Source: Muribaculaceae bacterium
GTDB taxonomy: Bacteria; Bacteroidota; Bacteroidia; Bacteroidales; Muribaculaceae
Length of the DNA stretch: 44,862 nt
Reading direction: 5' to 3'
NCBI GenBank assembly: GCA_017620885.1
Contig: JAGAUF010000073.1
Coordinates: forward strand, 1-44,862
Made by a program: the position numbers and the translations under genes. Below, in pieces: positions 41,569 to 44,862 of this stretch. Each line of letters begins with the position of its first letter. Within the stretch, counting starts at the first letter, position 1. The notes below the pieces were generated by a model. That model made no database searches, had not been told where the DNA came from, and saw nothing but the letters and a program-made list of their open reading frames with translations.

Positions 41569-42753
41569 ATGAAGCTGTCAGACAAGCTGTTACGAAAAAA
41601 TATGAGCACCGCGCGAATCGTCGGTTTTGCGCTCTCCAATTTCATCGGCCTCGCAATCATCCTCGCCGGGCTGCAGTTCTTCCTCGACGCCCGCTCCCTT
41701 TGGGAGGATGAAGATTCTTTCATTAAGAAAGATTATATTGTTGTTAATAAACGGGTTACGGCTAATAATACACTGGGCTTTGATAGCGGATTCACCCCGG
41801 ACGACATCGCTGATCTCCAGCTACAGCCGTGGCTGCGCAAGGTCGGAGTATTCACCGCCGCAGATTTCCGCGTCGCAGCGACCCTGTCGCAGCAAGGACG
41901 CGAGATGACCACCTCCATGTTTCTCGAATCAATCCCCGACGAATTCATCGACGTAGCCGATGCCTCGTGGCGCTATACTCCCGGAGCCGGCAGCGTGCCG
42001 ATAATCATTTCCAAAGATTATCTCACCCTATACAACTTTGGATTTGCATCCTCGACCGGAATGCCCCAGCTCAGCGAAAGATTGATGTCTTCGATTCCTA
42101 TGACGCTGACTCTCAGCGGAAAAAACTCCGACAAAACCATCGAGATTCGCTCATGCATAGTGGGATATTCCAACCGCCTCAACACCATTCTCGTGCCCGA
42201 GTCGTTCATGGCGCAAATGAACACACAATTAGGCACCGGACGCCCGCGCAATCCCTCACGCCTCATCCTCGATGTCAGCTCGCCGGGTGATGTGGCGATA
42301 ACACAATATCTTGACAGCCACGGGCTTGAGATGGCCGGCGACAAATCCGGCTCGCAAGCCTCCTTCCTCCTCAAAATCGTCACAGGCATCATCCTCGCAA
42401 TAGGATCCGTCATCACGTTGCTTTCCTTCTTCATTCTCCTCCTCTCCATCTCCCTCCTTATGGAGAAAAACCGTGACAAAATGCACACGCTTCTCATGTT
42501 AGGGTATCCGTTAAAAGAGGTCGGAGCCCCTTTCCGCCGAATAATCTTCATTGCCTCGACTGCCGCCCTTCTCGCCGCGCTTTTGGCCGTCCTGCTCCTC
42601 AGGGTTTATTACGGCGAGGCATTGAGCGGAATGACAACCGGGTCGACAGGCAATTTGTGGCTCGTTCCGCTGACCGGAATTTTACTGACCGCAGCCATCA
42701 TTATTTTCAATATTTTGGCTGTCCGTAAGAAGGTTATTGAGTCATTCCGATAA
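41569..42753 (+). CDS. FtsX/MacB-like ABC permease
   Basis: A 394-aa inner-membrane protein with the FtsX layout: one membrane helix near residues 20-40, a large periplasmic domain (about 45-265) and three C-terminal helices (about 275-305, 325-350 and 365-385). I chose ATG 41569; a longer frame upstream overlaps the ATPase gene and is not family sequence. With the preceding ATPase it forms a half-transporter that would act as a dimer. LolCDE-type lipoprotein handling, peptide export and cell-wall hydrolase control are all possible. The small PAS protein follows after 81 bases. Confidence 0.8.
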   Translation: MKLSDKLLRKNMSTARIVGFALSNFIGLAIILAGLQFFLDARSLWEDEDSFIKKDYIVVNKRVTANNTLGFDSGFTPDDIADLQLQPWLRKVGVFTAADFRVAATLSQQGREMTTSMFLESIPDEFIDVADASWRYTPGAGSVPIIISKDYLTLYNFGFASSTGMPQLSERLMSSIPMTLTLSGKNSDKTIEIRSCIVGYSNRLNTILVPESFMAQMNTQLGTGRPRNPSRLILDVSSPGDVAITQYLDSHGLEMAGDKSGSQASFLLKIVTGIILAIGSVITLLSFFILLLSISLLMEKNRDKMHTLLMLGYPLKEVGAPFRRIIFIASTAALLAALLAVLLLRVYYGEALSGMTTGSTGNLWLVPLTGILLTAAIIIFNILAVRKKVIESFR

Positions 42754-42834
42754 GCTGCTGTGACACAGTGTTTTATAAGTGAAATTAATAGAATTTAAAT
42801 AACCATGCAGTTTTGCTGAAAAATCATCGAAAAT

Positions 42835-43173
42835 ATGGAAAAATTGATTCCCGAATGGGCTGAAGGACTCGACTGCGCCGTGACGATATGCGATCGTGAC
42901 GCGAAGATAATTTTCATGAACGAACGCTCGCGCGCCACGTTTGCGCGCCATGGCGACATCATCGGCCACGACTTGCTGCAATATCATCCGCCGCGCGCTC
43001 AAGAGATGATTAAAAAGATGCTAAAAGAAGACGTATCAAACTGTTACACTATTACGAAGAATGGCCAGAGCAAGCTGATTTTCCAGTCGCCGTGGCGCAA
43101 AGACGGCGAAGTGGCCGGCCTTGTCGAGATCAGCATTGTCGTCCCCTCCGACGCCCCCCACTACACCCGCTAA
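42835..43173 (+). CDS. Single-domain PAS protein
   Basis: A 112-aa soluble protein consisting of one PAS-like domain: ITICDRDAKIIFMNERSRATF-like strand-helix start (residues about 17-37), IIGHDLLQYHPPRAQEMI helix, and a closing antiparallel sheet (KLIFQSPWRKDGEVAGLVEI). No output domain, no membrane segment. It may sense a small ligand or redox state and act through protein contacts. It follows the ABC pair on the same strand. Confidence 0.75.
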   Translation: MEKLIPEWAEGLDCAVTICDRDAKIIFMNERSRATFARHGDIIGHDLLQYHPPRAQEMIKKMLKEDVSNCYTITKNGQSKLIFQSPWRKDGEVAGLVEISIVVPSDAPHYTR

Positions 43174-43327
43174 TCCGCGTGAATTTGCCACAGTTGAGAG
43201 TAGGCAATTGAGGGGATGGAGCAGGGAATTGGGTTTGGGCAAAACAATTTGCGAGGGAGGGATGTTATAGGGGAAAGGGGTTAAGTGCGCACATGCGCGA
43301 GGGGGTAAGCAAAGGTCGGTTTCAGGG

Positions 43328-43350
43328 CTTTGCAAGCTATGCTTGCGAAG
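43328..43350. other. Hairpin upstream of the aldolase gene
   Basis: GCAAGC (43332-43337) and GCTTGC (43341-43346) around TAT, extended by CTTT and GAAG. The preceding 43193-43316 is strikingly G-rich. No consensus -7 element is visible before the ATG at 43399. Confidence 0.45.
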
Positions 43351-43398
43351 GCTGGCAACTGATAGTAATTAAGATAACAACACCAAAATAAAATAGTT

Positions 43399-44397
43399 AT
43401 GGTAGATTATAAGTCATTGGGTTTGGTAAACACCCGCGAAATGTTTGCCAAGGCAGTGCACGGCGGATATGCAATCCCCGCGTTCAATTTCAACAACATG
43501 GAGCAGCTTCAGGCCATCATCAAGGCGGCCGCTGACACGAAGTCGCCCGTTATTCTTCAGGTATCAAAGGGTGCGCGCAATTATGCGAATCCGATTCTCC
43601 TGAGATATATGGCTCAGGGCGCAGTGGAGTATGCTAAGTCGCTCGGATGGGAACATCCTCAGATCGTGTTGCATCTTGACCACGGCGATACGTACGAATT
43701 GTGCAAGGACTGTATCGACAATGGCTTTTCGTCGGTAATGATCGACGGATCGGCACTCCCGTTTGAGGAGAATGTAGAGTTGACAAAGAAGGTAGTAGAG
43801 TATGCTCACAAGTATGACGTTACGGTAGAGGGCGAGCTTGGCGTATTGGCCGGTGTCGAGGACGAGGTAGCTCACGAGCACCATACTTATACTGATCCTG
43901 AGGAGGTTATTGAGTTTGTTCAGCGTACGGGCTGCGACTCATTGGCAATTTCCATCGGTACGTCGCACGGTGCGTACAAGTTTACTCCGGCACAGTGCAC
44001 GCGTGACCCGAAGACGGGCCTGTTGGTTCCGCCGCCGCTGGCATTCAACGTGCTTGAGGCAGTTGAGGCAAAGCTTCCTGATTTCCCGATTGTTCTTCAC
44101 GGATCGTCGAGTGTTCCGCAGGAGTATGTGAAGATGATTGATGAGTATGGAGGCAATCTTCCTGACGCAATCGGTATTCCGGAGGATGAGTTGCGTAAAG
44201 CAGCGAAGATGGATGTCTGCAAGATCAACATCGACAGCGACAGTCGTCTTGCTATGACTGCAGCTGTTCGTAAGGTTATGCATGACAAGCCAGCAGAGTT
44301 TGACCCGCGTAAGTATCTGGGTCCGGCTCGCGACGAGATGGAGAAGCTGTATAAGCATAAGATTATCGCTGTTTTGGGCAGCGAGGGTAAGGCGTAA
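43399..44397 (+). CDS. fba: Class II fructose-bisphosphate aldolase
   Basis: Cleaves fructose 1,6-bisphosphate into two triose phosphates with a zinc cofactor; a glycolytic partner of pfkA at 17207. The 332-aa barrel has the AIPAFNFNN start, the catalytic LHLDHGD (Asp94 and zinc-binding His95), VEGELGVLAG with its zinc-site Glu, the second zinc histidine in IGTSHGAYK, and the LHGSSSVPQE and KINIDSDSRLA phosphate loops. Length fits the group of about 330 residues. A hairpin at 44421-44451 probably ends the transcript. Confidence 0.95.
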   Translation: MVDYKSLGLVNTREMFAKAVHGGYAIPAFNFNNMEQLQAIIKAAADTKSPVILQVSKGARNYANPILLRYMAQGAVEYAKSLGWEHPQIVLHLDHGDTYELCKDCIDNGFSSVMIDGSALPFEENVELTKKVVEYAHKYDVTVEGELGVLAGVEDEVAHEHHTYTDPEEVIEFVQRTGCDSLAISIGTSHGAYKFTPAQCTRDPKTGLLVPPPLAFNVLEAVEAKLPDFPIVLHGSSSVPQEYVKMIDEYGGNLPDAIGIPEDELRKAAKMDVCKINIDSDSRLAMTAAVRKVMHDKPAEFDPRKYLGPARDEMEKLYKHKIIAVLGSEGKA

Positions 44398-44420
44398 CGG
44401 CCTGAGAACATAAAGGGAAG

Positions 44421-44451
44421 AGCAGGCGTCAAAAGGGAAAAGACGTCTGCT
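44421..44451 (+). terminator. Terminator of fba
   Basis: AGCAGGCGTC (44421-44430) pairs with GACGTCTGCT (44442-44451) with one G-T pair. A short T-rich stretch (gttcctgta) follows. Confidence 0.6.
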
Positions 44452-44460
44452 GTTCCTGTA

Positions 44461-44862
44461 TGTGGAAATGTGAGGGGGTTGGAGAAAGATGAGTGTGTTT
44501 GAAGGATGTTTGGATTTGAAGGGAATGGGAGGGTATTATAGAGACAGATGTGAGGGATTTGAGGGACTGAGGGATTTGGAGATATGTGAGGGATTTGGAG
44601 ATATGTGATGGATTTGGAGATATGTGAGGGATTTGGAGATATGTGAGGGATTTGAGGGACTGAGGGATTGAATGATTTGAAGAATTTGAAGGGGAATGGG
44701 AGTATTTAGGAGGTAAAGAAGATTATGGAAATAAGAGATATAATAGATATTTTGAGGGGAGAATTTGGAGAGGGAAATATTGATGTTAAATGTGGGAAAG
44801 GGGATATTGATGTGGAAGGATGTGAGGGGAACATTGATGTGGAAGGATGTGAGGGGAAGGTG
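44461..44862 (+). repeat. Cytosine-depleted, purine-rich repeat tract
   Basis: By my count only four C residues occur in 402 bases on the plus strand. It contains four tandem 19-nt units of gggatttggagatatgtga (44571-44646, one with a single change) flanked by two identical 28-nt copies (44549-44576 and 44642-44669). Several GGG/GGGG runs could form G-quadruplexes. The first 260 bases are not open in any useful frame; the last 138 are coding (next entry). Confidence 0.85.
44725..44862 (+). CDS. Partial repeat protein running off the window
   Basis: A 46-codon frame opens at ATG 44725 and is still open at the last base. It has an unusually good Shine-Dalgarno sequence for this genome, AGGAGG at 44708-44713, 11 nt before the ATG. 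After a short amphipathic start (MEIRDIIDILRGEFGEG) come three units of nine residues: NIDVKCGKG, DIDVEGCEG and NIDVEGCEG. The 27-nt units are nearly identical in DNA. Codons avoid C (GAT, ATT, TGT), unlike neighbouring genes that often use GAC and ATC. A short repeat with alternating IDV could form a beta-solenoid, which is inference. The family is not recognised. Confidence 0.65.
   Translation, partial: MEIRDIIDILRGEFGEGNIDVKCGKGDIDVEGCEGNIDVEGCEGKV

Noticed and set aside
1-44862. tRNA or rRNA genes
   Set aside because: I saw no tRNA T-loop (GGTTCGA-type) in a suitable context and no rRNA-like sequence; a tRNA search program would settle this.

Overview
The window looks like chromosomal DNA of a gut Bacteroidales, most likely Muribaculaceae or a close relative. 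This is an inference from three things: the Bacteroidetes promoter form (-33 TTTG/TTG, about 20 nt, -7 TAnnTTTG) before many genes; many large exported proteins that share Ig-like repeats and a short C-terminal tail ending in the pattern GLYIINGKKVxI; and Bacteroidales gene orders such as CBS protein-nadK facing pdxJ-exbB-exbD-tonB.

Layout. 1-684: end of an upstream unit, a REP-like sequence, a promoter and a roughly 318-nt structured leader. 685-4678: two surface proteins; the first is split by a -1 frameshift at an A6 run. 4691-6096 (-): nadK and a shortened CBS-type partner. 6315-12089 (+): one long probable operon of pdxJ, exbB, exbD, a TonB-like protein and a four-gene CMP-sugar/oxidoreductase/SDR/acyltransferase module. 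12272-13126: DUF4595-like lipoprotein. 13196-16999 (-): glycosyltransferase, alanine dehydrogenase-like protein, ribF and a HAD phosphatase. 17207-18971 (+): pfkA and an ion channel with an unusual filter. 19169-23884 (-): a 1571-aa surface protein. 24243-25717 (-): a purN gene fused to a CD225/dispanin membrane tail, translationally coupled to a DUF2752 protein. 25917-26930: malate dehydrogenase. 27040-36549 (-): a cobalamin-riboswitch operon with btuB, two tandem BtuG-like propellers and a 1491-aa surface protein. 36671-37252 (-): rubrerythrin with a duplicated start region. 37651-39588 (+): metal-type ABC ATPase and a SpmA/SpmB-type protein. 39615-40830: a debris-like region with a KilA-N gene whose 3' end is made of REP sequence, a REP palindrome cluster and a two-repeat CRISPR-like array. 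40830-43173 (+): divergent ABC ATPase, FtsX-like permease, small PAS protein. 43399-44397: class II aldolase. 44461-44862: an almost cytosine-free, tandemly repeated tract that runs into the start of an open frame coding a 9-residue repeat.

How the genes work together. The ExbB/ExbD/TonB-like genes would energise TonB-dependent receptors such as the BtuB encoded 25 kb away. The riboswitch operon is a complete outer-surface B12 capture unit in which the propellers carry ordinary signal peptides and a C-terminal tail instead of the lipoprotein signal known for BtuG. pfkA, fba, mdh, nadK and ribF are central metabolism.

Most unusual items: the PurN-CD225 fusion, the non-lipidated tandem BtuG-like pair, the cytosine-depleted repeat tract with its 9-residue repeat frame, and the orphan CRISPR-like repeats that each contain a complete housekeeping-type promoter. 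No database search was possible; every family name rests on motif recognition and context.
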